Positions 55,605-64,000 of a DNA stretch of 64,000 nucleotides are shown here, one piece after another. The translations under genes were made by a program, and so were the position numbers. The stretch is from Candidatus Thorarchaeota archaeon SMTZ1-45 (GTDB lineage: Archaea; Asgardarchaeota; Thorarchaeia; Thorarchaeales; Thorarchaeaceae), in contig LRSL01000117.1 in assembly GCA_001563335.1 (NCBI GenBank), positions 1 through 64,000 on the forward strand, given 5' to 3'. How positions within the stretch are numbered: the first letter of the stretch is position 1; each line of letters opens with the position of its first letter. The notes beneath the pieces are model-generated. The model saw only the letters and a list, made by a program, of their open reading frames with translations, was not told where the DNA came from and searched no databases.

Positions 55605-56569
55605 TATTTGAAATTCACCTCTTGCTTTTCGGATATTGGATTTGACAAGAGCTTGATGTTCATAATTTTGAGGTGATTAAGTACTTCAGACGTAATGGGT
55701 TTCCTAAGAAAGATATTGAATACTTTTCCCACTCTCACATCCTCAGCTTCTCCAAATCCTAGTCTAACTAATGCTCTCTTGGTTACCTCTCCTGGGGGAT
55801 TCCTGATTCCATCTTTGGGATTTACTAAGACTTGCACCATCTCTTTCCGAACATTTACTTCCTCTGGTTTGGTTTGGGTTATTACCTCGATGAGTTTCGA
55901 GTAAACCTCGAATATTCCTCCTTTCTCCTTTCCAAATACATCCCTATCTCTCGAATCTGAAGAAGTATCCCATATTCTCATTGTATCCCCTGATAGCTCA
56001 TCCGCCAAAACAATATGCCCATCTTTTGTATAACCAAACTCAAGCTTGAAGTCAACCAGCGTGAGACCCTGTTGCTTCAATAACGCAGTTAAGTAATAGT
56101 TCGTAGAATGGGTTACAGACTGCATGAATTGTAGAATCTCATTTTTCACAAGCCCCAGACTAGTAATTGCATTTTCTATAATCAAAGGATTATTCAGTTT
56201 GTCATCTTTTAAAAAGAATTCAATAATAGGTGATTCAAGAACTGTACCCTCTTCTACTCCATAACGGGTACAAAATGATCCTGCTGCAATGTTTCGGCAC
56301 ACGATCCCTATAGGAAATACATTCACTTTTCTACAGAGTAATCTAGGACCATCAAGCGCTTTCAAAAAGTGTGTGTCTATACCCTTGCCCTCAAGATATC
56401 CGAGAAGATATTCGGTCATCCTGCAAGCCAGATTCCCTTTCCCTTCAATCTCTTCTTGTCTCTTTCTATCTCCTCCCATTACAATATCTGTAAATTCGAT
56501 AATCACATTATCAGTTGATTTAGGGTCTTGGTAGATTCTCTTCACTTTTCCTTCATGAATAAGGTCCAT
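55604..56569 (-). CDS. purC/purS: PurC-PurS fusion: SAICAR synthetase joined to the FGAM synthetase S subunit
   Basis: A 321-residue fusion. Residues 1-235 are SAICAR synthetase (PurC): LIHEGKVKRIYQD, KVNVFPIGIVCRNIAAGS, LVDFKLEFG and DELSGDTMRIWD. Residues about 244-321 are PurS, normally a separate 80-residue protein: MVQVLVNPKDGIRNPPG, VTKRALVRLGFGEAEDVRVGK and IKLLSNPISE. PurS is the small partner that holds PurQ and PurL together, so this protein joins two steps of the pathway. No separate purS lies between purC and purQ. Starts at ATG 56569. Confidence 0.9.
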   Translation of the reverse strand: MDLIHEGKVKRIYQDPKSTDNVIIEFTDIVMGGDRKRQEEIEGKGNLACRMTEYLLGYLEGKGIDTHFLKALDGPRLLCRKVNVFPIGIVCRNIAAGSFCTRYGVEEGTVLESPIIEFFLKDDKLNNPLIIENAITSLGLVKNEILQFMQSVTHSTNYYLTALLKQQGLTLVDFKLEFGYTKDGHIVLADELSGDTMRIWDTSSDSRDRDVFGKEKGGIFEVYSKLIEVITQTKPEEVNVRKEMVQVLVNPKDGIRNPPGEVTKRALVRLGFGEAEDVRVGKVFNIFLRKPITSEVLNHLKIMNIKLLSNPISEKQEVNFK

Positions 56570-56617
56570 GATTTCCTCTCCTTGCTTTCTTTATGAGGGT
56601 TGGTGGACTAAATAACT

Positions 56618-57691
56618 TCATGTTGACACCTCATCAAGACACTTCTCTTCTGCTGCTGCCTTAATATCAAGCATACAAAGATCTAGCGGGCTTTGAATAT
56701 CAGCTTTGAACTTGAGGGACAGTCTTCTCATTTCAGGACTAGTTGGTCCGACACATGGTGCTCCTGGAACTCTTGGACTGAGATCAAAGACAACGAATTC
56801 TGATGATTCTGTAATTGCTCCTTGAAGGGAGAAGAGACCTATCATTTTTGGTGGAAAGTATTCCTTGATTCCTTTCAGCAGAAGCGCTGCAGTTTCATAT
56901 ACCAGCGGTTTCTTACTTTCTCTCATTGTGACTCCTTTGTGCCCAATCTCCTCATTTACCACAGCGATTTCGAGCTTCAGTTGCTCCTTGGCTGGTAGAT
57001 TGAGTAATCCCGAGAGATTAGTTTGGATTCGGTCATCAAAACCCACGAAATCAAAATCACCTAAAACATGAGCCATGCCATATGCTTGGAAATTTGCATT
57101 AAAGCGTGGTGCAATCACAAACTCTTCGATGGTTGCCTCCTCAAGATCCTCTTCTGAGATTATCCCAGCTTTGAGTAATTTCTTGCTCTCTATTTCATAG
57201 TCTGATTGTGAATTTGCGAAAAAGAAGGCTCGCTCAAGCTGATTGTTTTTTTGCTGAACTTTGATAATTGCCAAGCTATCAATCGAGTCCGGAGTGAATG
57301 ATTTTGGGGTCCTAATACCTGATTGTTTTAGAAGCCAGCATTGATCTTTTGGCTGGCCTCTATCTTCAACTCTTAGTACATGCCGATTTCCATATAGTGG
57401 AATTCGAAACTCGTTTTCAATTCCATCATATCCTACATAGACTGAGAACGATCTATTTGGAATCCAAAGTGTGTTTAATTCTTCTAACCTCTTTTGAATG
57501 TCCTCTTGAAGTATATCTTTGAAGCTTTCAAGTATAATGAACTCATCATAGAGATGTCTGTTGAATTGAGTATAGAGATGTTCTCTTCCTCTCTGGCAAA
57601 CTATGACTGTACGAAATCCATTTGCTTTTGCTGCCATACCAATTTCTTCAGCACTATGTGAACCAATCATTCCGATGATGGGTAGTTTCAT
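56618..57691 (-). CDS. purP2: PurP paralogue (PurP2-like ATP-grasp protein)
   Basis: A 357-residue ATP-grasp protein related to formate-dependent FAICAR synthetase PurP. It shares the layout IIGMIGSHSAEEIGMAAKANG, the ATP-grasp core, and the C-terminal PPKMIGLFSLQGAITESSEFVVFDLSPRVPG (in parts). It lacks the GARGGRGYF-type loop of true PurP (VQQKNNQLERAFFF instead), so its chemistry is probably different. It lies between purP1 and purC/S, 14 bases after purP1. A role in the last IMP-forming step or as a partner subunit is inference. Confidence 0.75.
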   Translation of the reverse strand: MKLPIIGMIGSHSAEEIGMAAKANGFRTVIVCQRGREHLYTQFNRHLYDEFIILESFKDILQEDIQKRLEELNTLWIPNRSFSVYVGYDGIENEFRIPLYGNRHVLRVEDRGQPKDQCWLLKQSGIRTPKSFTPDSIDSLAIIKVQQKNNQLERAFFFANSQSDYEIESKKLLKAGIISEEDLEEATIEEFVIAPRFNANFQAYGMAHVLGDFDFVGFDDRIQTNLSGLLNLPAKEQLKLEIAVVNEEIGHKGVTMRESKKPLVYETAALLLKGIKEYFPPKMIGLFSLQGAITESSEFVVFDLSPRVPGAPCVGPTSPEMRRLSLKFKADIQSPLDLCMLDIKAAAEEKCLDEVST

Positions 57692-57705
57692 CTATCTCAC
57701 CTCCA

Positions 57706-58659
57706 TTACTTCAATACTTCATCAAGTTGATTTTGTTCTATGAGCTCACGAATCTCTATCGCAATCCTCCTGCCCATCCAAACTGGCTCTCCATGTTGAA
57801 GATATGAATAGGGTGATGATGGAATCCAAACATTTGTACCTGCAACAATCCTTCCACTGAATTCAAAGGTGTAGATTTGTTGTTCTCTATCAATTACTGT
57901 TTCAATACAAAATGGTCCTGGTATCTTCTGATTGCATAGACGATGAAATGCTTCAACAAAGGCAACACCCATATCAAAATACTCAGCTAATATGGATTCT
58001 CTCAAGACAAGAGGCAAGTTACCAATCACAGTAAAAGTAGGTTCATCATTAAATCGTAGACTAGAGTCTATATCAGTTTCATATCTAATGTCTGCACTAA
58101 AAACCTCAGTTCTATTCCTAGTCAGTGAGTTGAAATAGGTAACGAAAACCTTTGTTCCAACTATATATTCTTGTAAAATATAATCCACTGATGGGTTCAT
58201 CTTCTCTTTAGCCCAATCAGTATTTTTTGCTACAAAATATCCTCTACCTCCTGCAGCGCCATGAGTCTTTGCGATTACAGGGCCATTTATTTCACCCAAT
58301 GATGAGTATTCCTTTGGAACAGTGAATCCAGCTTCCACCATTAGTTTAGATTTCAATTTTCGGTTTTCTTCCCATCTCAGGAGTTCTTTGTTACCAAATA
58401 ATCTCAAGTCTGAATTGAGTAACTTTTGAGCACCAATGTAGGTCACAAAAGAACCATGAGGAATTAATACTACATCCGAGAGGTCCATCTCCAAGATTTG
58501 CTCAAATGAATCGACTTCAACAATCGAGTCTTCCAAACCAAATGATTTGTAGAACGGAATGCGATTGGGACGACAATAAAGTTGGGTATGAAACCCTTCA
58601 GCTTTTGCCCCTGAAATAATGTTAAGAGCGCTATGACTAGCGATGGTTCCAATCTTCAT
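57706..58659 (-). CDS. purP1: FAICAR synthetase PurP (formate-dependent)
   Basis: Archaeal ATP-grasp enzyme converting AICAR and formate to FAICAR, replacing the formyl-folate step of PurH. 317 residues with GTIASHSALNIISGAKAEGF, PHGSFVTYIGAQ, GNKELLRWEENRKLK, the ATP loop HGAAGGRGYFVAK, and the C-terminal EFSGRIVAGTNVW, SPYSYLQHGEP. These match the archaeal family closely. It is the first gene of the purine operon, with a plausible promoter region in the 195 bases upstream. A short fragment reading near 58703-58790 is not called. Confidence 0.9.
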   Translation of the reverse strand: MKIGTIASHSALNIISGAKAEGFHTQLYCRPNRIPFYKSFGLEDSIVEVDSFEQILEMDLSDVVLIPHGSFVTYIGAQKLLNSDLRLFGNKELLRWEENRKLKSKLMVEAGFTVPKEYSSLGEINGPVIAKTHGAAGGRGYFVAKNTDWAKEKMNPSVDYILQEYIVGTKVFVTYFNSLTRNRTEVFSADIRYETDIDSSLRFNDEPTFTVIGNLPLVLRESILAEYFDMGVAFVEAFHRLCNQKIPGPFCIETVIDREQQIYTFEFSGRIVAGTNVWIPSSPYSYLQHGEPVWMGRRIAIEIRELIEQNQLDEVLK

Positions 58660-58854
58660 TCCAAGAAATCCCTCTCACAGTGTCTGAAATTAGTTACTGT
58701 TCCTACTTCTTGAACCTTGTCACAGATTCTCTAAGCACACCAAGTACAACAAAAATCTCTTCACCAAGTCCATTACGAGCATGAACCTGTTCCTATTTTA
58801 CCTTGTTTTGTTATGTGCTCTTAGTTATGTATTTTTTCACAATTGCATTCTACA

Positions 58855-59403
58855 TCAGAAGAACTCTCGTAAAATGACACCAACAACGGTCCCAAGAAAT
58901 GTAGCCACTACCATCATGATAAAGTATACCATTGAGAGGGCTAATGCACTTAGGATGAAAGCATCAATTCCTAATTCTGGCACATACAAACCTGGAGAGG
59001 CAAGAAAAATGATAAAGAAAATCATGAAAAAGAAGGCTCCAATGACACTTGAGATTAGAGCTTTTCCAGCTTCAGCCGATGTTAGTCCAATGGGTATAGC
59101 AACAATTATTGGGATGAAAAACAAGTATGTGGCTGAACTCTCGAATCTTGCCGTGATTATAAATGAATATATTGTGGTGTCAATTAACCCAACTAATGCT
59201 GGAACTAATAACATTATCAAAAGGTCTTTCCTTCTTTCAGTCATTGATACTCCTAAAACCTTGACAATTGGTTGAGGTCTCCCATCTTTTTCGATATATT
59301 CTGGTTCTTCTCTAGTCGGAAGTGGTCTTAGAAACCCTTTCTTCTCTTCTGGTTCTTCTTCCTTTTCCGGAGCCTCAACTCTATACTTTTCCTCGTTTGC
59401 CAT
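58855..59403 (-). CDS. Four-helix membrane protein with acidic N-terminal region
   Basis: About 182 residues. The first 60 are hydrophilic and Glu/Pro-rich (EAPEKEEEPEEKKGFLRP), then four membrane helices follow (LLIMLLVPALVGLIDTTIYS, YLFFIPIIVAIPIGLTS, IGAFFFMIFFIIFLASPGL, FIMMVVATFLGTVVGVIL). No motif recognised. ATG 59403 is used; GTG 59412 is possible. Confidence 0.65.
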   Translation of the reverse strand: MANEEKYRVEAPEKEEEPEEKKGFLRPLPTREEPEYIEKDGRPQPIVKVLGVSMTERRKDLLIMLLVPALVGLIDTTIYSFIITARFESSATYLFFIPIIVAIPIGLTSAEAGKALISSVIGAFFFMIFFIIFLASPGLYVPELGIDAFILSALALSMVYFIMMVVATFLGTVVGVILREFF

Positions 59404-59546
59404 GAAGACCACACTGCTTTGCCAGAGAGTCTAGTCGCGGAATAAAGTCTTTGCATAACGCAACAAAACGAGATATTAAAATCGGAATGCAACCACAACT
59501 CCTATCTGTAGTTACATATACTCATCTTATAATCGGAGATACTGCG

Positions 59547-60677
59547 ATGGTTGAAGATCGAACGGTTGATAAATTTGGAACAGAAGATGATGTGTCTGAG
59601 GCTTCACTGACAAGACGCAGAAAAATTGAACATATCGAGATTTGTCTTGATGAAGAGGTCCAATGTCAACGGTCTACAATGTTCGAGGACATTGAATTTG
59701 TCCACAATGCATTACCCGAGATAAACAAGGACAAAATCGATCTTACAACCAACTTCTTTGGTTTACGAGCTAGTGCGCCATTGGTCATCGCAGCAATGAC
59801 AGGTGGACATCCTAAGACTAAGAACATCAATCAACGATTAGCGAGTGCAGCAGAAGAACTAGGGTTACCTATAGGTGTTGGTAGTCAGAGAGCTGCAGTA
59901 GAAGACCCATCGCTTGCAGACACATTCACAATAGTAAGAGAGTCTGCACCATCTGTCCCAGTAATTGCAAACATTGGAGCTACACATGTTGATGTAGCTC
60001 CAGAGGCAGTAGAAATGATTGATGCAGATATTCTCGCCATTCATCTTAACCCATTACAAGAAGCAATCCAACCAGAGGGTGACTGCAACTCGATTGGTGC
60101 TTTAGAGAGCATTGCTTCCATTGTTGAATCGGTTGATGTTCCTGTCATTGTCAAAGAAACTGGAGCTGGAATTTCGAGTGATGTAGCAAAGCGTCTAGAA
60201 GAAGTCGGTGTCGTGGGTGTCGATGTTGGAGGCGTGGGCGGAACCAGTTGGGCTGGGGTAGAATATTTCCGCGCACAGAAAGAAGATGATGACCTAAAAG
60301 CTCAGCTTGGTCTTGAGTTTTGGGATTGGGGTATTCCTACAGCTTTGAGTGTACTAATGGTCTTAGATTCAACTGAGCTGGATGTTATTGCTACTGGGGG
60401 AATTCGTAGCGGTCTTGATATTGCGAAAGCGCTGGCACTTGGGGCAACTGCTGCTGGTGTTGCACATCCACTTCTGCGACAAGCAGTTCATGGTTCTTCT
60501 CTTGATGTTGTGGTTGAGCTTGAGCGGTTCCTTGAAGGACTCACAGTTGCCATGTATCTCACGGGGTCTGAGAAGGTTGAGGACTTGTCCTCAAAACAGC
60601 TAATCCTGAGTGGTAAGCTTGTTGAATCACTCAAATCGCTTGGAATCGATTACCAAAAAGTTGCACGTGGAATTTGA
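59547..60677 (+). CDS. fni: Isopentenyl-diphosphate delta-isomerase, type 2
   Basis: FMN- and NADPH-dependent interconversion of isopentenyl and dimethylallyl diphosphate, the isomerase step before archaeal lipid synthesis. 376 residues from ATG 59547, which follows CGGAGAT by about 8 nt. Motifs are TRRRKIEHIEICLDE, APLVIAAMTGGHPKT, GVGSQRAAVEDP, AIHLNPLQEAIQPEGDCN, VIVKETGAGIS, GVDVGGVGGTSWAGVE and ATGGIRSGLDIAKALALGA. All expected substrate- and FMN-binding parts are present. Confidence 0.96.
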   Translation: MVEDRTVDKFGTEDDVSEASLTRRRKIEHIEICLDEEVQCQRSTMFEDIEFVHNALPEINKDKIDLTTNFFGLRASAPLVIAAMTGGHPKTKNINQRLASAAEELGLPIGVGSQRAAVEDPSLADTFTIVRESAPSVPVIANIGATHVDVAPEAVEMIDADILAIHLNPLQEAIQPEGDCNSIGALESIASIVESVDVPVIVKETGAGISSDVAKRLEEVGVVGVDVGGVGGTSWAGVEYFRAQKEDDDLKAQLGLEFWDWGIPTALSVLMVLDSTELDVIATGGIRSGLDIAKALALGATAAGVAHPLLRQAVHGSSLDVVVELERFLEGLTVAMYLTGSEKVEDLSSKQLILSGKLVESLKSLGIDYQKVARGI

Positions 60678-60678
60678 A

Positions 60679-62085
60679 CTAGGCTGCTCCAATCCGTTTC
60701 AGATATTTCGAACGTATTTGGATTCCATTTAGCATTTGAACTGCTTCTTCAATTGTGTCACCCACTGCAATACCATTCAACTCAAATCCCCGAATAATAA
60801 CTTCATACTTCTCAAGATTTGGAACATAAGCAACAACAGTTTTGTTGTGACGTTTTGCTACATTTGCCACACGAGCTCCTATCTGAAGAGAAATGCCTGG
60901 AGCATAGGGCAACAAGAGCAATAGTGCTGCGTCAATGTTTTTGAATTCAAGCATCTTGTCAAGGACTCTTTCATAATCAATATCAGATGCGCTTCCTGTC
61001 AGATCACAAGGATTTCTGAATGATGCGATGCCCTGGTAAGCTGGAGTCATTGCCGCTCGCATAGATGCTTGCTGCTCCTTGTTGAACAGAGGCATCAAGA
61101 GACCATATTGTGAGGCTTCGTCACTAGCTATTACTCCATGTCCACCACTGACAGTCAATGTCCCAACTCTGGGTCCTTGCATAAACTTAGGTTTGAAAGA
61201 GAAAACCTTCGCATAGGCCATTACTTCATCCTCATCCAACGCGTGAATGATCCCATACTGGTTGAAAGCAGCATTAGTCACAGCGTGGTCTCCTGCAAGT
61301 GATGATGTATGGCTTTGAGTTGCGCGATGACCGGCCTCTGATTCACCACCCTTAAGAACAATTACTGGTTTCTTAGGTACTATCTTTTTACATACTTCGA
61401 CAAACTGTCTTCCCTCACCTTGGGCAAATCCTTCAATATATGCAAGTATAACATCAACTTGATTTTCCCTACCAAAGTACTCAACAAAGTCAGTCACCTT
61501 TGTCTGTGCAGCATTGCCAATGGATATTGCTGCAGCTATTCCCACATCCCTACCTGCAAACTCCTCAAGCCTTTCTATTAACCATCCTCCACTTTGTGAA
61601 ATAATTGCAACATTTCCCTTTCTAGGTCGAGCAACACGCTCCGAGGGTAGGAAGAATGTGTCAAGAACATCTGGCACAAAGACACCGATGCAATTTGGTC
61701 CAACCATTGAGATTTCATATTTGCTTGCAACCTCCACAATCTCTGACTGAATACTTGCACCAGATTCTCCAACTTCACTAAAACCACCAGAAACAACAAT
61801 TACAGACTTGATATTCTTCTCTCCACACTCAGTTAACACTCCTGGCACATATTTTGCAGGAACTGAAATCACCACAAGTTCGATATCATCCGGAGCTGCT
61901 GTGATTGATTTGTGAACTGCAACCCCTTCAACAGTTCCTCCTTTGGGATTAATAGGATAAGTCGGAAGGCCATTTTCAAAGGCAAGTTTCCGGAAAATTA
62001 CATTGCCTGGACTGAAGGGATTGGATGTTGAAACACCAACCACTGCAGTCACCTTGGGATTAAGCATTGTCTTGAGACCAGTCAT
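60679..62085 (-). CDS. ADP-forming acyl-CoA synthetase, alpha subunit
   Basis: A 468-residue protein of the acetyl-CoA synthetase (ADP-forming) alpha family, which makes ATP from acyl-CoA, ADP and phosphate. It has the CoA-binding Rossmann part (AVVGVSTSNPFSPGNVIF, YPINPKGGTVEG), the succinyl-CoA ligase-like domain (AIISQSGGWLIE), and the phospho-His in TQSHTSSLAGD. No beta subunit (ATP-grasp) gene is visible next to it. ATG 62085 follows GAGGGTGAGAG. Confidence 0.88.
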   Translation of the reverse strand: MTGLKTMLNPKVTAVVGVSTSNPFSPGNVIFRKLAFENGLPTYPINPKGGTVEGVAVHKSITAAPDDIELVVISVPAKYVPGVLTECGEKNIKSVIVVSGGFSEVGESGASIQSEIVEVASKYEISMVGPNCIGVFVPDVLDTFFLPSERVARPRKGNVAIISQSGGWLIERLEEFAGRDVGIAAAISIGNAAQTKVTDFVEYFGRENQVDVILAYIEGFAQGEGRQFVEVCKKIVPKKPVIVLKGGESEAGHRATQSHTSSLAGDHAVTNAAFNQYGIIHALDEDEVMAYAKVFSFKPKFMQGPRVGTLTVSGGHGVIASDEASQYGLLMPLFNKEQQASMRAAMTPAYQGIASFRNPCDLTGSASDIDYERVLDKMLEFKNIDAALLLLLPYAPGISLQIGARVANVAKRHNKTVVAYVPNLEKYEVIIRGFELNGIAVGDTIEEAVQMLNGIQIRSKYLKRIGAA

Positions 62086-62177
62086 CTCTCACCCTCATGT
62101 GTCTTTGAACTGAGTTGCTAATATCCCTTATATGGGCTATGTATACGAATGTATTGGATATTCTTGCCTTGATTGAT

Positions 62178-63248
62178 TCAGGGTTTCATTTGAGCTAGAA
62201 TCTCTCTTGGCCTCGGTTCAGCTAATATGGCATGCTGAAGTTTACTCAGCAGTTTTGCTATCTCCGCGTGAATGACCTGACGTGCTGGGTCAGAACCTGA
62301 CTCAGCATTTTGAATGGCTTCCTCAACCTCTTGGTTCAATCTTTTTATAATTCGCTTTTCAAGTTCAGGTCCTCCCCATCCAAAGCCATCAAATGCGGTC
62401 TGAGCTTCAAGGATCTTTTCTTTGACATCAAGCTTATCCTCTTTCAGAACTGGCTCAATTCCTTGGAAATATTTAGCAACAGCTCTCTCAATTCGTTCCA
62501 TCTCTGAACCATTCAGATAGTTCTCTTGTTGACGATGTTTCATGAGATCCTGCAATAGTCTTGCACCCGGTGCTTCTGTTAATAGTCCTTTAGCTATCTT
62601 GACCAAGACTCGAGCTGGAAGTTCTACCACATCTCCAAAATAGGGTGAATCAGATCTATATCGATGAATTTCTCTCAGAGATTCAAGCCAGAATGTCGGA
62701 AGGAGAATATGACATCTTTTCGAATATTGCTGAATTAGTCTTTGACTCTGACCAATAAGACCAAATAGGTCATCTTCAACATCGACTTTACGATATGGTT
62801 CGACAGGTTTTGGTTGCTCCTCACCAACTAGTGGTACCAATTCAGAGTCAGAAGATCCTGCTGCTGTTCCTCCAGTAGGCACTTTTTGTCCAGCTGGAAC
62901 CTCACTCCCTTCAAGAAGAGATAGTATCTCCTGAGTTGCAGTCCCAGATTCCATCTGCCTAGCCTTATTCGATAATTTGGGTAGAAGACTCTCAATCTGT
63001 GAAAGGCGTTTCACAATTAAGCTCATGATATTCTGTGTGGAGGGTGGAATTCCTTTCATTGTGGTGGCTTCCTCCATCCATTTGCGTGTTCTCAGAAGAC
63101 CTTGAGTCAAAGAGTCGACTCTATCAGGATCGAGAGTTTCTTCAACTTGTGTGCTCAGAAGAAAGTGGATGAGTGTTGAATTCAGGGTGACAATAAGAAG
63201 AAGTCTATCTATGAGGTCTTCATATTGGAATGATGAGGAGTCAGACAT
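62178..63248 (-). CDS. Helical hypothetical protein, partner of the upstream tubulin-like gene
   Basis: A 356-residue largely helical soluble protein with no signal peptide. A Gly/Ser/Pro-rich linker (VPTGGTAAGSSDSELVP) at about residues 125-145 separates two helical domains. GGTGGTGA precedes ATG 63248. It follows the putative tubulin/FtsZ-like gene by 16 bases, so the two are probably co-expressed and may act together in cytoskeletal or division functions. Not recognised. Confidence 0.62.
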   Translation of the reverse strand: MSDSSSFQYEDLIDRLLLIVTLNSTLIHFLLSTQVEETLDPDRVDSLTQGLLRTRKWMEEATTMKGIPPSTQNIMSLIVKRLSQIESLLPKLSNKARQMESGTATQEILSLLEGSEVPAGQKVPTGGTAAGSSDSELVPLVGEEQPKPVEPYRKVDVEDDLFGLIGQSQRLIQQYSKRCHILLPTFWLESLREIHRYRSDSPYFGDVVELPARVLVKIAKGLLTEAPGARLLQDLMKHRQQENYLNGSEMERIERAVAKYFQGIEPVLKEDKLDVKEKILEAQTAFDGFGWGGPELEKRIIKRLNQEVEEAIQNAESGSDPARQVIHAEIAKLLSKLQHAILAEPRPREILAQMKP

Positions 63249-63264
63249 TATGTCACCACCAGTC

Positions 63265-64000
63265 CTATTCCATTGTATCACCTGGAGTCATGTAGTAGCT
63301 GAATAGCTCACGAAAGTCGTTTATTGCATCTACTAGCTCTTTTCGAGTCGTGCCTTTCGATCTCATGAACCAACCCTGTTTGAGGGGTGAGGCTCCGCTA
63401 TGTAAATTAACCAGTTGGGTAGCTTCGTTGATGATTTGGACAAGTTCAGGAATCTTAGGTAACCCAAGTAGAAGAAGAAGGTTCGTCCTAGGATCTTCTT
63501 CATGATATTGCACATAGCATGGGGTTATTGCAGCTCCAGGTGCAATGAACTTGTCTAGTGCCTCTTTCACATGCATGCCAAATTCTGCCTTTGCAATGTG
63601 TCTTGGTCCAGAAAGGACATAATACACACTCTCTGCATTTGGCTCATCACCAACATCTGCATAGGAACACTCCTTTACTGCATAGTCAATCATTGTTCTG
63701 AGCTGTTTTGGCATACTACCTGCGTCAGGTATGAGACCTATATCTGTATAGAGCGCAGGAACCACAACAGGGTCTAACTTTCTCGCATAGTCTGCAAGAT
63801 CAGTTGTTGGGAAAACGTCTTTCGATTTTTCCCAAACACCTGGTGAGAGCATTGCCTCAACAACATCCAGAGCAAGTGGGTTGACCAGCTCAACAAATGC
63901 TTGTTCAGTTCTTGCCTCTAAATCAGAACTCTCATCCAAAGTTGAAGGCACCATGGTTTCAATTGAGTCAATGTCCGCTATGTCGACTTCAAGCTCCCTC
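63265..64000 (-). CDS. Partial CDS: C-terminal part of a possible tubulin/FtsZ-like protein
   Basis: The reading frame enters from beyond the right edge and runs to the stop at 63265; about 245 residues are visible, starting RELEVDIADIDS. Features recalling the C-terminal domain of tubulin/FtsZ GTPases are SMPKQLRTMIDYAVKEC, SVYYVLSGPRHIAKAEFGM, ITPCYVQYHEEDPRTNLLLLLGL and the terminal helices. The GTP-binding half would lie outside the window, so the call is tentative. It precedes a helical protein gene on the same strand. Confidence 0.45.
   Translation of the reverse strand, partial: RELEVDIADIDSIETMVPSTLDESSDLEARTEQAFVELVNPLALDVVEAMLSPGVWEKSKDVFPTTDLADYARKLDPVVVPALYTDIGLIPDAGSMPKQLRTMIDYAVKECSYADVGDEPNAESVYYVLSGPRHIAKAEFGMHVKEALDKFIAPGAAITPCYVQYHEEDPRTNLLLLLGLPKIPELVQIINEATQLVNLHSGASPLKQGWFMRSKGTTRKELVDAINDFRELFSYYMTPGDTME

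Noticed and set aside
58703-58790. Short minus-strand frame ending in GLGEEIFVVLGVLRES and VTRFKK
   Set aside because: It looks protein-like but has only about 28 codons after a stop, no start codon and no clear ribosome site. It could be a relic; not enough to call.

Overview
The window looks like chromosomal DNA of an archaeon with moderate-to-low GC content and dense coding on both strands. Markers that point to Archaea are two PurP-type (ATP-grasp) purine enzymes, a type 2 isopentenyl-diphosphate isomerase, an ATP-dependent DNA ligase of archaeal layout, an ER/archaeal-type signal peptidase with Ser/His catalysis, an ADP-forming acyl-CoA synthetase subunit, many surface proteins carrying N-glycosylation sequons and terminal membrane anchors, and a TATA-like element. 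Strong Shine-Dalgarno sequences (GGAGGT type, 6-8 nt before the start) precede many genes. A possible tubulin/FtsZ-like protein at the right end and the general gene style would fit an Asgard-type lineage, but nothing here proves that. No rRNA, tRNA, CRISPR array, IS element or phage module was recognised.

Layout. 1-9.4 kb: nadA, a stop-riddled surface-protein pseudogene, a large polytopic membrane protein, a HAD phosphatase, pyrophosphatase, a cation exchanger and Kbl. 9.4-18 kb: an unrecognised 412-residue protein beside an HD hydrolase, pirin, a YhhN-family membrane protein, a GNAT, an AAA-type ATPase with an unfamiliar C-terminal domain, an anchored secreted protein and signal peptidase. 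18-26 kb: a metallo-beta-lactamase/double-rhodanese protein, a gamma-glutamyltransferase-family hydrolase and aspartase in one run, then a Na/Pi transporter, a NIF3-like protein and a D-2-hydroxyacid dehydrogenase. 26-38 kb: a nuclease-like gene with paired palindromes in its promoter, an MFS carrier, a secreted-protein gene broken by two TGA codons, a REC-PAS histidine kinase, a divergent GNAT pair, larB and a radical SAM/SPASM enzyme. 38-52 kb: a DUF3160 surface protein with a C39-like papain-fold protein, a DUF255 thioredoxin-domain protein, a DNA ligase, small redox proteins and a histone-deacetylase-family enzyme. 52-59 kb: a purine operon purP1-purP2-purC/S-purQ-purL. 59-64 kb: IPP isomerase, the ADP-forming acyl-CoA synthetase subunit, and an operon whose first gene (truncated by the window edge) may be tubulin/FtsZ-like.

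The main points of interest are: (1) the purine operon, where PurS is fused to PurC, PurQ has Ser in place of its catalytic Cys, and two PurP paralogues are adjacent; (2) two genes broken only by in-frame stop codons, with no frameshifts; (3) four genes whose best start, judged by Shine-Dalgarno spacing, is ATT or CTG; (4) unrecognised gene pairs (412-residue protein + HD hydrolase, DUF3160 + C39-like protein, tubulin-like + helical protein). Functional calls rest on motif recognition by eye, without database searches.
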